Positions 10,217 to 19,307 are shown, counted from the stretch's first letter. The stretch: 64,000 nucleotides of DNA from Micromonospora tarapacensis (GCF_019697375.1 NZ_JAHCDI010000004.1:2529324-2593323); one strand, 5' to 3'. Made by a program: numbers and translations. The notes: generated from the sequence alone by a model not told the origin.

Positions 10217-10217
10217 C
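9837..10217 (+). repeat. 381-bp perfect direct repeat, copy 1 (ricin-B module)
   Basis: Read base by base, this copy equals 11988-12368. It covers the whole C-terminal lectin domain plus the stop codon and one base after it. Flanks diverge at once on both sides. Recent gene conversion or duplication of the module is the simplest explanation. Confidence 0.95.
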
Positions 10218-10243
10218 TTCGTCCCGTTCGATTGGAGAGCGTC

Positions 10244-12367
10244 ATGCGAAGACTCCCCCGATCCACGCTCGGCGCGGCCACCGCCGTCCTCGCCGTCCTC
10301 GCCTCGACCATCCCCGCCACCGCGGCCAGTGCCGCCGACGCCCCGTACGACGTGCTGGTCTTCTCCAAGACCGCCGGCTTCCGGCACGACTCCATCGCGG
10401 TGGGCACCCAGGCCATCCGTGACCTGGGCGCGGCGAACAGCTTCACCGTCACCGCCACCGAGGACGCCACCGCCTTCACCACCGGCAACCTCGCCCAGTA
10501 CGAGACGGTGATCTTCCTCAACACCACCGGCGACGTGCTCGACGCCGGCCAGCAGACCGCCTTCGAGTCGTACATCGGCTCCGGCGGTGGCTTCGTCGGT
10601 GTGCACTCCGCCGCCGACACCGAGTACGGCTGGTCCTTCTACGGCAACCTGGTCGGAGCGTACTTCCGCTCCCACCCGGCCATCCAGCAGGCCACCGTCC
10701 GGGTCGAGAACCGCGCCCACGCGGCCACCGCCCACCTGCCCCAGACCTGGACCCGCACCGACGAGTGGTACGACTACCAGGCCAGCGCCCGACCCGGCGC
10801 CCGGGTGCTGGCCAGTCTCGACGAGTCCTCGTACTCGGGCGGCGTGATGGGCGCCGACCACCCGATCGCCTGGTGCAAGACCTACGGCGGCGGACGGTCC
10901 TTCTACACCGGCGGCGGGCACACCCAGGCGTCCTACTCCGAACCGGCGTTCCGGGCACACCTGCTCGGCGGCATCCGGTACGCGGCCGGCCGCACCAGGG
11001 CCGACTGCCGTCCGGAGACCGGCTACACCACGCTCTACAACGGCTCGACCACCGGCTGGTCCCAGGCCGGGCCGGGCGGCTTCACCAACTCCGACGCCAC
11101 CCTCACCGCGTTCGGTGGCATGGGCATGCTGTGGTACAGCAACAAGCAGTTCGCGCCCAGCTACTCGCTGAAGCTGGACTGGCAGGTCGTCGGCGACCAC
11201 AACTCCGGCGTGATCGTCGGTTTCCCGGCGACGAACGACCCCAATGCCGCCCTCGCCACCGGCTACGAGGTGCAGATCGACGCCACCGACGCCGTGGACC
11301 GCACCACCGGCTCGATCTACGCCGTCAAGGCCCCCGACACCGCAGCCCGCGACGCCGCGCTCAACCCGCCGGGCGAGTGGAACACCTTCGAACTTCTGGT
11401 CGAGGGCGAGCGGCTCCAGGTCTTCCTCAACGGGGTCAGGATCAACGACTTCACCAACACCGACCCCAACCGGCAGCTCGATGGCTACATCGGCATCCAG
11501 AACCACGGTACGGGCGACGACGTCCGCTACCGCAACATCCGCATCAAGGAACTGGGGGGCACCCCGCCGCCGAGCGGTGACGTCACGGTGCAGGCGGAGT
11601 CGTACACCTCGGGCAGCGGGGTCAGCCGGTTCGCCAAGGCCGCCGCGATCGGCGGACAGGTCGTCGGCAACATCGAGAACGGCGACTGGACCGGCTACCA
11701 GGGCGCTGCCCTGACCGGCGTCACCTCGCTGCGGGCCCGGGTCGCCTCGGCCGGCTCCGGCGGCACCCTCCAGGTGCGCACCGGCTCGACCACCGGCCCG
11801 GTGCTCGGCCAGGTCGCGGTGCCGGTGACCGGTGGTTGGGAGACGTTCACCAACGTCACCACCAACCTCACCGGGGTCCCCTCCGGGACCCAGAGCCTCT
11901 ACCTGACCTTCTCCGGTGGTGCCGGCTTCCTCTACGACGTGGACGAGTTCACCCTGGTCAGATCCGGCACGCCACCACCGCCGACCGGGACCGGGCGGAT
12001 CGTGGGGCTGGGCGGCAAGTGCCTGGAAGCGGCGGGCGGATCGTCCGCCAACGGCACCCAGATCCAGATCTGGTCCTGCAACGACGGCACCAACCAACAA
12101 TGGACGGTCACCCCCAACAGCACGATCAACGCACTGAACAAGTGCCTGGACATCAACGCCGGCTCCGCCACCAACGGCACCAAGATCCAACTATGGACCT
12201 GCAACGGCGGACCCAACCAGAACTGGTCCACCCAGACCGACGGCTCACTACGCAACCCACAGACCGGCAAGTGCCTGGACGTATCCAACAACAGCTCCAC
12301 CGACGGCCAGGCAGTCCACCTGTGGAGCTGCCACGGCGGCGCCAACCAGAAATGGACCCTGCCGTAA
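10244..12367 (+). CDS. Secreted ThuA / DUF1080 / CBM6 / ricin-B protein
   Basis: A 707-residue exported protein. ATG 10244 follows GGAGAG at 10234-10239 and opens a signal peptide (MRRLPRSTLGAATAVLAVLA, cleavage near ASA-AD). Domains: ThuA-like, about 32-252 (FSKTAGFRHDSIAVGTQAI, GVHSAADTEYGW); DUF1080 laminin-G-like domain, about 257-439 (TLYNGSTTGW, SGVIVGF, NEWNTFEL-type WNTFELLVEGE); CBM6, about 445-572; ricin-B, about 582-707. Some DUF1080 proteins are 3-keto-glycoside hydrolases, so together with the sugar dehydrogenases upstream this suggests an extracellular oxidise-then-cleave route for a glycoside. That route is an inference. It lies 27 bases after the previous gene, hence probably cotranscribed. 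Confidence 0.9.
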   Translation: MRRLPRSTLGAATAVLAVLASTIPATAASAADAPYDVLVFSKTAGFRHDSIAVGTQAIRDLGAANSFTVTATEDATAFTTGNLAQYETVIFLNTTGDVLDAGQQTAFESYIGSGGGFVGVHSAADTEYGWSFYGNLVGAYFRSHPAIQQATVRVENRAHAATAHLPQTWTRTDEWYDYQASARPGARVLASLDESSYSGGVMGADHPIAWCKTYGGGRSFYTGGGHTQASYSEPAFRAHLLGGIRYAAGRTRADCRPETGYTTLYNGSTTGWSQAGPGGFTNSDATLTAFGGMGMLWYSNKQFAPSYSLKLDWQVVGDHNSGVIVGFPATNDPNAALATGYEVQIDATDAVDRTTGSIYAVKAPDTAARDAALNPPGEWNTFELLVEGERLQVFLNGVRINDFTNTDPNRQLDGYIGIQNHGTGDDVRYRNIRIKELGGTPPPSGDVTVQAESYTSGSGVSRFAKAAAIGGQVVGNIENGDWTGYQGAALTGVTSLRARVASAGSGGTLQVRTGSTTGPVLGQVAVPVTGGWETFTNVTTNLTGVPSGTQSLYLTFSGGAGFLYDVDEFTLVRSGTPPPPTGTGRIVGLGGKCLEAAGGSSANGTQIQIWSCNDGTNQQWTVTPNSTINALNKCLDINAGSATNGTKIQLWTCNGGPNQNWSTQTDGSLRNPQTGKCLDVSNNSSTDGQAVHLWSCHGGANQKWTLP

Positions 12368-12368
12368 C
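11988..12368 (+). repeat. 381-bp perfect direct repeat, copy 2 (ricin-B module)
   Basis: Second copy of the lectin-encoding module, identical to 9837-10217 including synonymous positions, and ending one base after the stop codon. Confidence 0.95.
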
Positions 12369-12383
12369 CCGCTAGGCGTGCCC

Positions 12384-12428
12384 GGGTGGGCTCCTCGCCG
12401 TCCTCGACAGGACGGCGAGGAGCCACCC
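12384..12428. terminator. Strong bidirectional terminator
   Basis: Between convergent stops at 12367 and 12432. The core is a 16-base perfect stem (12389-12404 with 12409-12424) with loop CGAC; allowing one bulged G the stem extends through GGGTGG/CCACCC. Well placed to stop transcription from both sides. Confidence 0.85.
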
Positions 12429-12431
12429 GCC

Positions 12432-13418
12432 CTACCCGGTCGGTGGTGCCGCGAGCAGCCCGGCCGCCGCCAACGCCGCCCAGAGATCGTCCGGCACGGC
12501 AGCCGCCGAGCGCCGTACGGACTCGGTGACCTGGGCCTCGGTGCGCATGCCGACCACCGTCGAGACAACCGCGGGATGCCGTCGTACGAAGGCGAGCGCC
12601 GCCTGCGGCAGGGTGACGCCGTACGTCTCGCAGACCGCCGCGATCCGCCGCGCCCGCTCGATCAGCTCCGCCGGGGCCGGCCGGTAGTCGTAGAGCGCGT
12701 CGGCCGGCGGGCGGTCCCGGGACAGCAGCCCCGAGTTGTAGACACCCGCGATCACCACGCCCACCCGACGGTTCAGGGCGGCCGGCAGCAGGTCGCCAAG
12801 CGCGCCCTGGTCGAGCAGGGTGTACCGCCCGGCGCACATCACCACGTCGACGTCGCTCTCCTCGACGAACCGGGCCAGCATCGCAGACTGGTTCATGCCG
12901 GCACCGATCGCGCCCACCACGCCCTGGTCGCGCAGCTCGACCAGGGCGGGCACGGCCTCCCGCACCGCCTGCTCCCAGTGGTCGTCGGGGTCGTGCAGGT
13001 AGACCAGGTCGATCCGGTCCAGGCCGGTGCGGTCGAGGCTCGACTCGAGCGAGCGGCGGACGCCGTCGCGGCTGAAGTCCCACACCCGCCGGTGGCTCGC
13101 GGCGACGTCGAACCCTTCCGGGTCCCGCCGGTGCGCGTCCTGCGGCGTGGGCACCAGGAGGCGCCCGACCTTCGTCGACACCACGTACTCCGCGCGTGGC
13201 CTGGATCGCAGGGCGGCGCCGAGCCTCCGCTCGGACAGCCCGAGCCCGTAGTGCGGCGCCGTGTCGTAGTACCGGATGCCCGCGTCCCACGCCGTGTCGA
13301 CCGCGGCGGCGAACTCCTCGTCCGTGGTCGCCCGGTACAGGTTGCCGCCCTGCGCGGCACCGAAGCCCAGCGCGGTCAGGTGGATCGCCGGGTCGCCCGG
13401 CAGCCCGCCGGCCCTCAC
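12432..13418 (-). CDS. Aldo/keto reductase (L-fucose / D-threo-aldose dehydrogenase-like)
   Basis: NAD(P)-dependent oxidoreductase of 328 residues. The GTG start at 13418 overlaps the upstream stop as GTGA, which fixes it against longer in-frame starts. The AKR tetrad is visible: Asp and Tyr in YYDTAPHYG, Lys in STKVGRLL and His in VYLHDPDDHW. Family members oxidise L-fucose and related aldoses to the lactone, which fits the lactonase encoded next door. Last gene of the eight-gene sugar operon, followed by a strong terminator. Substrate inferred from context. Confidence 0.85.
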   Translation of the reverse strand: MRAGGLPGDPAIHLTALGFGAAQGGNLYRATTDEEFAAAVDTAWDAGIRYYDTAPHYGLGLSERRLGAALRSRPRAEYVVSTKVGRLLVPTPQDAHRRDPEGFDVAASHRRVWDFSRDGVRRSLESSLDRTGLDRIDLVYLHDPDDHWEQAVREAVPALVELRDQGVVGAIGAGMNQSAMLARFVEESDVDVVMCAGRYTLLDQGALGDLLPAALNRRVGVVIAGVYNSGLLSRDRPPADALYDYRPAPAELIERARRIAAVCETYGVTLPQAALAFVRRHPAVVSTVVGMRTEAQVTESVRRSAAAVPDDLWAALAAAGLLAAPPTG

Positions 13419-14284
13419 GACGCCCCCAGCCGGTAGACCCGCCGCGCCGTGTGGCGCCAGATCGACGCCCGCTCGGCCGCGCCGAGGTGACCCAGCAACT
13501 CCGACAGGGCCTCGACCCAGCGTTGGTACGCGGTGGCCAGCAGGCACACCGGCCAGTCCGAGCCGAACATCAGCCGATCCGGTCCGAACGCGTCGAGGGC
13601 GTGCGCCACCGCCGGGCGGAGGTCTTGCGGGGTCCAGGGCGACCCGTCGACCTCGGTCACCAGACCGGAGAGCTTCGCCGTGGTGTTGGGCGCCGCGGCG
13701 AGCGCCCGCAGGGAGCGTGCCCAGTCACCGGCTGCGGGATCCGCCGGTGCGGGCTTGCCCAGGTGGTCGAGGACGAACCGCACCTCGGGCAGGTCGTGTG
13801 CGAGACGCGCGGCCATCGGTAGCTGGTGCCGGCGGACCAGCAGATCGAAGACCAGGCCGGCGGCGCCCACCGCCGCGATCCCCCGGCGCACGTCCGGACG
13901 GTCGAGGTACGCCGGGTCGGTCTCGGCCTGGACGAGGTGGCGGATGCCGACCAGCAACTCCCCTCCCGGGCCCGCCCGGAGGCGGTCGACGCGCTCTGCC
14001 ACGTCGCCGGCCGTCAGGTCCACCCAGCCGACGACCCCGCCGATGAGAGCGTCGTCGGCCGCCAGACCCAGCAGGTCCGCCGTTTCCGCCTCGACGGCGA
14101 TGGACTGCACCACGACGGTCTGGGTGACGCCCGCGGCCCGGGCCAGCGGCACGAGGTCGGCCGGCTCGAAGTCGTCGTCGATCGCCGCCATCGTGGTCGG
14201 ATCGATCCAGTGCTGCGGATGCCGGGCCCGCACCCAGAGGTGGTGGTGCGCGTCCACGATCCCGGGCGTCTCCGGCCCGCTCAT
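13415..14284 (-). CDS. Amidohydrolase-2 family lactonase (L-fuconolactonase-like)
   Basis: A 289-residue TIM-barrel metal hydrolase. It shows the N-terminal metal motif IVDAHHHLW, the VLDHLGKP strand and the C-terminal FGSDWPV motif typical of fuconolactonase/TIM-barrel lactonases. It would open the sugar lactone made by the aldo/keto reductase. ATG 14284 overlaps the stop of the SDR as ATGA; a much longer frame exists upstream but is not needed. Precise lactone is inferred. Confidence 0.85.
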   Translation of the reverse strand: MSGPETPGIVDAHHHLWVRARHPQHWIDPTTMAAIDDDFEPADLVPLARAAGVTQTVVVQSIAVEAETADLLGLAADDALIGGVVGWVDLTAGDVAERVDRLRAGPGGELLVGIRHLVQAETDPAYLDRPDVRRGIAAVGAAGLVFDLLVRRHQLPMAARLAHDLPEVRFVLDHLGKPAPADPAAGDWARSLRALAAAPNTTAKLSGLVTEVDGSPWTPQDLRPAVAHALDAFGPDRLMFGSDWPVCLLATAYQRWVEALSELLGHLGAAERASIWRHTARRVYRLGAS

Positions 14285-15042
14285 CGGCCCAGCCAGCCGC
14301 CGTCGACGGGCAGCACCACGCCGTTGACGTAGTCCGACGCCGAGGACGACAGGAACACCGTGGCGCCGGCGAGGTCGTCGGCGCGGCCCCAGCGGCCCGC
14401 CGGTATCCGCGCGAGGATGGCCTCGTTGCGACCGGGGTCGTCGCGGAGCGCCTGCGTGTTGTCGGTGGCGATGTAGCCCGGCGCGATCGCGTTGACGTTC
14501 ACGCCGAGCGCCGCCCACTCGTTGGCCAGCGCCTTGGTGAGCCCGGCCACGCCCGACTTCGACGCGGCGTAGCCCGGGACGGTGATGCCACCCTGGAAGC
14601 TCAGCAACGACGCGGTGAAGATGATTTTCCCCTGGCCACGGGCGACCATCTCCCGGCCGACCTCCCGGCTCAGCACGAACTGGCTGGTCAGGTTCACCTC
14701 CATGACGTGGTCCCACAGCTCGTCGGAGTGGTCGGCGGCCGGGGCACGGGCGATCGTGCCACCGTTGTTGACCAGGATGTCGATCGGACCGAGCGCGTTG
14801 AGTTCCCGGGCCAGCCGGTGCACGGCCGCGCGGTCGGCGAGGTCGGCCCGCAGGGCGGTGAACCGGCGGCCGGCGACGCGCACCCGGCGTTCCACCTCGC
14901 TTCCGCTCGGTTCGAGCCGGGCGGAGACCCCGACGATGTCGGCGCCGGCTCGGGCGAGCGCCTCGGCCATGGCCAGGCCGATGCCGCGCCGGGCACCGGT
15001 CACCACCGCGGTGCGACCGGACAGGTCGAACAGGGTCGTCAC
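14281..15042 (-). CDS. SDR family dehydrogenase (2-keto-3-deoxy-sugar acid dehydrogenase candidate)
   Basis: A 253-residue classical short-chain dehydrogenase. It has the Rossmann motif TGARRGIG near residue 17, NNGG in place of the common NNAG, and the catalytic YAASK. It ends DYVNGVVLPVDGGW as in 3-oxoacyl reductase/gluconate dehydrogenase-like SDRs. In the non-phosphorylating L-fucose route an SDR oxidises 2-keto-3-deoxy-L-fuconate, which would place it after the enolase-family dehydratase. It overlaps both neighbours by four bases. Confidence 0.85.
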   Translation of the reverse strand: MTTLFDLSGRTAVVTGARRGIGLAMAEALARAGADIVGVSARLEPSGSEVERRVRVAGRRFTALRADLADRAAVHRLARELNALGPIDILVNNGGTIARAPAADHSDELWDHVMEVNLTSQFVLSREVGREMVARGQGKIIFTASLLSFQGGITVPGYAASKSGVAGLTKALANEWAALGVNVNAIAPGYIATDNTQALRDDPGRNEAILARIPAGRWGRADDLAGATVFLSSSASDYVNGVVLPVDGGWLGR

Positions 15043-16064
15043 CGGCCCTCCTCCCGCCAGTCGATCAGCACCTTCATCACCCCGCCGCCCTCCAGGGCGG
15101 TGAACGCGGCGGTCACCGCCTCGACGGGCTCGATCCGGGAGATCAGCTGGCCCGCCGGAACAGCACCGGAGGCGACCAGCCGGATCGCCTCGGTCATGTC
15201 GTCACGCTGGTACAACCGCGCGCCGAGCAGTTCCAACTCGCGCCAGAAGAACCGGTGCAGGTCGACCGGCCGGGGCCGAGGGTGGATCGCCACCATGACC
15301 AACCGGCCACGGGTGGTCAGGACGTCGACCGCCGTGGCGACGCCAGCGGCGGCACCGGAGACCTCGAAGGCGACGTCGGCACCGGCCCCACCGGTGCGGT
15401 CGTTCACCAACGCCACGACATCGGTCGCCGCCGGGTCGACCGCCTCGATGCCGAGCCCGTCCGCGATCGTACGCCGCGATGCGTCCGGTTCGACGAGCAC
15501 GACCCGCGCGCCACGCCCCTGGGCGACGGCGGCGATGAGCACGCCCACCGGCCCGCCGCCGACCACCACCACCTGGTGCCCGGCGGCCACGTTTCCCCGC
15601 CGGACGTCGTGCACGGCGACCGCCGTCGGCTCGACGAGCGCCGCGTGGTCGAGTGGCAGCCCGTCGGGCAGCGGCAGCACCAACTCCTGCGGGACGGTCC
15701 ACGACGACTGCATCGCGCCGGGCGAGTCGATGCCGAGGAAGTTCATGGCGTGGCAGATGTGGGAATTGCCGCCCCAGCAGGCCGCGCAGCGTCCGCAGGG
15801 CCGGGTCGGCATCACGGTGACGGCCTGACCGACGGACCAGCCGGAGGCGTCCGCACCGATGGCGGCGACCCGTCCGGACATCTCGTGTCCGATGATCGCC
15901 GAGTCGCCGACCCGGGCGTCCATGTCCCCGTGGTAGATGTGCAGGTCGGTGCCGCAGATCCCGGTGTAGGCCACCGCTATCCGCAGCTCGCCGGGGCCCG
16001 GCGGCGCCGGGTCGCGTTCCTCGATACCGAGGTTGCGCGCCCCTCGGTAGACCACTGCCTTCAT
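15039..16064 (-). CDS. Zinc-dependent alcohol/polyol dehydrogenase (MDR family)
   Basis: A 341-residue medium-chain dehydrogenase. Catalytic zinc ligands sit in ICGTDLHIYHGD and IIGHEMSG, the structural zinc loop in CGRCAACWGGNSHIC, and the NAD(P) site in VVGGGPVGVLIA. ATG 16064 follows GGAGGA. Relatives oxidise polyols, threonine or sugar acids. In this operon it probably handles an alcohol or sugar-acid intermediate, but which step it serves cannot be told. A 197-base gap separates it from the dehydratase upstream. Confidence 0.88.
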   Translation of the reverse strand: MKAVVYRGARNLGIEERDPAPPGPGELRIAVAYTGICGTDLHIYHGDMDARVGDSAIIGHEMSGRVAAIGADASGWSVGQAVTVMPTRPCGRCAACWGGNSHICHAMNFLGIDSPGAMQSSWTVPQELVLPLPDGLPLDHAALVEPTAVAVHDVRRGNVAAGHQVVVVGGGPVGVLIAAVAQGRGARVVLVEPDASRRTIADGLGIEAVDPAATDVVALVNDRTGGAGADVAFEVSGAAAGVATAVDVLTTRGRLVMVAIHPRPRPVDLHRFFWRELELLGARLYQRDDMTEAIRLVASGAVPAGQLISRIEPVEAVTAAFTALEGGGVMKVLIDWREEGR

Positions 16065-16261
16065 CGGTCCTCCGTCTCGACGGTCGGTACGCCGGTCGTC
16101 CCGGCGGGGCACGGCCGCGGGTGCACCGACGCAGGCGGCGCACCCCCACGACCACTTCTGGGTCGATTCCCGCTGACGCCACCGGTCCCGACCGGGCCTG
16201 CCACGCCGGCGACGGGCGAGGTCACCCCGGGATCCTCCGGTGGGAGGTCGGTGGCGGGGAA

Positions 16262-17500
16262 TCAGCGGTGGGAGTTGGGCGACACCTCGCCGCGGGTCTG
16301 GATCGGCATGACGGCCGGGGGATCGACGCGAATCGGCCGGACGGTCGGGCTGCCGTCCGCTCCGGCCAACAGCCGTCGTCCGGCCCGCTCCGGTCGGATG
16401 TTGGGGCCGTCGGCCGTCCGGGCCTCCGGGCGCCGGCTCGCCGCCCGGATCGCCTCCTCGTCGATCCGCACGCCCAGCCCCGGCGAGTCGCCGAGGACGA
16501 AGACGCCGTCCTCGACGTGCAGGTCGATGGCGACGCCGACCGGTGGATGCAGGTCCTGCAACTCGCTGGTCAGGTGGTTCGGCACCGAGGTCGCGGCGTG
16601 CAGCAGCCCGACCGGGCTGTTGCCGATCGGGCTGACCGGCAGGTCGTGGGCGTGCGCGAGGGCGGACGCCCGCAGGAAGTGGGTGACCCCCCCGACGGCG
16701 GCCATCTGGACGATGTCGACCGCCCCGGCGGCGATCAGTGGACGGTACTGCTCCAGCCCGGTGAGGTTCTCCCCCGTGGCGACCGACGCGCGGATTCCCC
16801 GGCCGACGGCGGCCAACCCTTCGGCGTCCCACCGCCGGACGGGCTCCTCGATCCAGATGAGATCGAGCGTGCGTTCGATCTCGCAGACGTGCCGGACGGC
16901 CTGCTTGCGGTTCCATGCCTCGTTCACGTCGAGCATCAGTCCCGGTCGCAGTCCGTGCCCGGCCTCGGTCAGCACCTCCCTCACCAGGTAGAGACGATGC
17001 CGGTCGCGCTCGATGTCGAGACCACCCTTGATCTTGGCCGCCCGCAGGCCGTGCCGGGCGTACACCTCGTACGCCGAGACGAGTTCGTCGTCGGTCAGCC
17101 CGATGTCCAGACCGGAGGCGTAGGCGGTGACCCGCCGGTCACGTCCGCCCAGCAGCCGCCAGAGCGGCTCGCCGGCCGCCTGCGCCTTGATGTCCCACAG
17201 CGCGGTGTCGAGCGCGCCGATGGTGCCGAACACCGGGCCCGCGTGGCCCGCCTTGAAGGTGTGCCGGAGCATGCGATCGTAGAGGGTCGTCACGGCACGG
17301 GGATCCTCGCCTTCGATGGCCGCGAAGATCCGCTCGATTTCCACGTGCGGCCCGAGACCGACCCCGGTGATTCCTTCGTCGGTCTCGACGATGACGATCG
17401 ACACCGGGACCACCCCGTCGGCGAAGACGCCGTTGGCGTCGCCGACGGGCCGTCCCCAGTCCTGGACCGTGGTGAGTGTCCGATATCCGGTGATCCGCAT
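16262..17500 (-). CDS. Enolase-superfamily sugar acid dehydratase (mandelate racemase-like)
   Basis: 412 residues; N-terminal capping domain and (beta/alpha)7-beta barrel. The KxK motif is present (AAKIKGGLD), followed by metal ligands Asp in LMLDVNEAW, Glu in IWIEEPV and Glu in ATGENL. Family members dehydrate acid sugars such as L-fuconate or D-galactonate. Oddly, where dehydratases of this group carry a Pro-His pair after the seventh strand, the sequence reads VSPIGNSPVG, so the usual catalytic His is not evident there. The C-terminal tail after about residue 365 is unconserved in appearance. Starts two bases after the permease stop. Confidence 0.85.
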   Translation of the reverse strand: MRITGYRTLTTVQDWGRPVGDANGVFADGVVPVSIVIVETDEGITGVGLGPHVEIERIFAAIEGEDPRAVTTLYDRMLRHTFKAGHAGPVFGTIGALDTALWDIKAQAAGEPLWRLLGGRDRRVTAYASGLDIGLTDDELVSAYEVYARHGLRAAKIKGGLDIERDRHRLYLVREVLTEAGHGLRPGLMLDVNEAWNRKQAVRHVCEIERTLDLIWIEEPVRRWDAEGLAAVGRGIRASVATGENLTGLEQYRPLIAAGAVDIVQMAAVGGVTHFLRASALAHAHDLPVSPIGNSPVGLLHAATSVPNHLTSELQDLHPPVGVAIDLHVEDGVFVLGDSPGLGVRIDEEAIRAASRRPEARTADGPNIRPERAGRRLLAGADGSPTVRPIRVDPPAVMPIQTRGEVSPNSHR

Positions 17501-17501
17501 T

Positions 17502-18329
17502 TCAGCCCTTCGTGGAGCCGGCGGCGACGCCGTCGGCGATCTGGCGCTGGAGGAAGAGGTAGACCACCAGGACGGGAATCGCGGCGATCAGGACCCCCGA
17601 GGCGAAGGTGGGAATGTCGTTGGAATACTGCCCCCGCAACGAGGTCACCCCGACCATGAGGGTCCGGTGGTCGGCCGAGGGCATCATCACCAGCGACATG
17701 AGGACGTCGTTCCAGCAGAACAGGGCGTTGAGGATGCCGACCGACAGCAGCGCCGGGGTGCCCAGGGGCAGCATGATCCGGCGGTAGACGCCGTACACGC
17801 TGTTGCCGTCGATCCTGGCCGCGTCGACGATGTCCGGCGGAATGGTCTTGTAGTAGCTCGTCATCAGAAAGACGGTGAAGGGAAGGAACTGCGCCACGTA
17901 GACGAGGACGAGGCCGGGATAGGTGTCGATGAGGCCGCCGTCGGCCATGATCCGGGCGAGCGGCACCATGATCACCTGGAACGGCACGAACAGCCCGGCG
18001 AGGCAGCCCAGGAACAGCGCCGACGACCCCCGGAAGCGCAGTTGGCTCAGGGCGAAGCCGGCCATCGACCCGAACAGCAGCAACAGGACCACCGAGCAGG
18101 TCACCACGAGCACCGAATTGGCGAAGTAGCGGCCCATGCCGACGCTGGTCCACGCCGTGGTGATGTTCTCCCAGCGCAGGTCGCCGGCCAGGGAGAACCG
18201 GTCGAGAATGTACTCGCGTCGGGTCTTCATCGCGACGTTGACGGTGAACAGCAGGGGGTAGATCGTCGCCAGCGCGAGGAGCGACATCGGGACGGCGACC
18301 ACCCACCGGCCCAACGGGATGCGAGACAT
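17502..18329 (-). CDS. Carbohydrate ABC transporter permease, MalG/UgpE type
   Basis: A 275-residue inner-membrane protein with six predicted helices and the cytoplasmic EAA-type loop (IPPDIVDAARIDGNSVYGVYRR) that contacts the ATPase. ATG 18329 is chosen because AAAGGAGG lies just ahead; it overlaps the upstream permease stop by one base. No ATPase gene is present in the operon, which is usual for actinomycete CUT1 importers served by a shared MsiK-type ATPase. Confidence 0.9.
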   Translation of the reverse strand: MSRIPLGRWVVAVPMSLLALATIYPLLFTVNVAMKTRREYILDRFSLAGDLRWENITTAWTSVGMGRYFANSVLVVTCSVVLLLLFGSMAGFALSQLRFRGSSALFLGCLAGLFVPFQVIMVPLARIMADGGLIDTYPGLVLVYVAQFLPFTVFLMTSYYKTIPPDIVDAARIDGNSVYGVYRRIMLPLGTPALLSVGILNALFCWNDVLMSLVMMPSADHRTLMVGVTSLRGQYSNDIPTFASGVLIAAIPVLVVYLFLQRQIADGVAAGSTKG

Positions 18330-19303
18330 CAGTCCTCCTTTCCGGCCCGCTTGAGCAGTTTGATCTGCAACAGCCCCACGACGAGCATGATCACGAAGAG
18401 GGCCGTCGACGCGGCCGACGCCAGGGCGGGACGGTTCATCTGTCCCTGCTGGATCCAGATGTAGTACTCCGGCAGGTACGTGGATCCCTCCGGGCCACCA
18501 CTGGTCATGACGAAAAGTAGGCCGAACATGGAGGTCAACATGCCGATCATGGTGGTCACGAAGACGAACTGGATGGTGCGCGAGAGACTGGGGACGATCA
18601 CGTGCCAGATGACCTGGGGCAGCGACGCGCCGTCGACCCGGGCGGCGTCCAGCAACGCCGAGTCCAGGGTGGCGAACCCGGCGAGGAACACCACCAGGGC
18701 CATCCCGAAGGTCGCCCACACGTGCACACCGACCACCATGAACATGGCGACGTCCGGGTCGCCCAGCCAGTCCACCGGAGCGAGGCCGACCGATCCGAGA
18801 ATGGCGTTGAGCGGGCCGTCGAAGGCGAGCAGCAGGTTGAAGATCGCACCGACGATGACCGGCGACAGCACCGCGGGAAAGAAGTAGACGCTGCGGTAGA
18901 AGCGGTGCCCGGGCACCCGCAGGTAGATGAACGTCGCGAGCAACCCGGGAATCGCCACGGCCACCGGAAGCAGCAGGACCAGCAGTCCGACGTTGCCCAG
19001 CGCGGTCCGGAACAGCGGGTCCCGGAAAAGCTCCAGGTAGTTGTCGAGGCCGACCACCGTCCCGTTCCGCTCACCGTCTCCGGTCAAGGAGAAGTTGACC
19101 CCGAGGAGCAGCGGATAGAGCCGTAGTACCACGATGATCAGGACGGCCGGAGCCACCAGGACGTACGGGGCGAGACGCTCGGTGCCCCGGCCGCGGCGCC
19201 GGGAACGGGTGCCGCCACGGTGGGCAGGAGGCATGACGACCGTCCCGTCGGTCCGTCCGAGTTCACCCGGACGGACCGACGGCAACGAGTTTCCGATCGG
19301 CAC
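18329..19303 (-). CDS. Carbohydrate ABC transporter permease, MalF/UgpA type
   Basis: 324 residues; after a basic N-terminal tail of about 45 residues come six transmembrane helices and the EAA loop (LDSALLDAARVDGASLPQV). GTG 19303 lies four bases after the binding-protein stop; ATG 19234 is an alternative that would shorten the tail by 23 residues. It pairs with the next permease to form the channel of a CUT1 family sugar importer. Confidence 0.9.
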   Translation of the reverse strand: MPIGNSLPSVRPGELGRTDGTVVMPPAHRGGTRSRRRGRGTERLAPYVLVAPAVLIIVVLRLYPLLLGVNFSLTGDGERNGTVVGLDNYLELFRDPLFRTALGNVGLLVLLLPVAVAIPGLLATFIYLRVPGHRFYRSVYFFPAVLSPVIVGAIFNLLLAFDGPLNAILGSVGLAPVDWLGDPDVAMFMVVGVHVWATFGMALVVFLAGFATLDSALLDAARVDGASLPQVIWHVIVPSLSRTIQFVFVTTMIGMLTSMFGLLFVMTSGGPEGSTYLPEYYIWIQQGQMNRPALASAASTALFVIMLVVGLLQIKLLKRAGKED

Positions 19304-19307
19304 GAGA

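Noticed and set aside
10097..12190. 697-codon minus-strand open frame across the DUF1080 protein gene
   Set aside because: Shadow frame; its ends reflect the duplicated lectin module and it has no recognisable domain.
15255..16991. 578-codon plus-strand frame across the dehydrogenase and dehydratase genes
   Set aside because: Shadow of two well-supported minus-strand genes.
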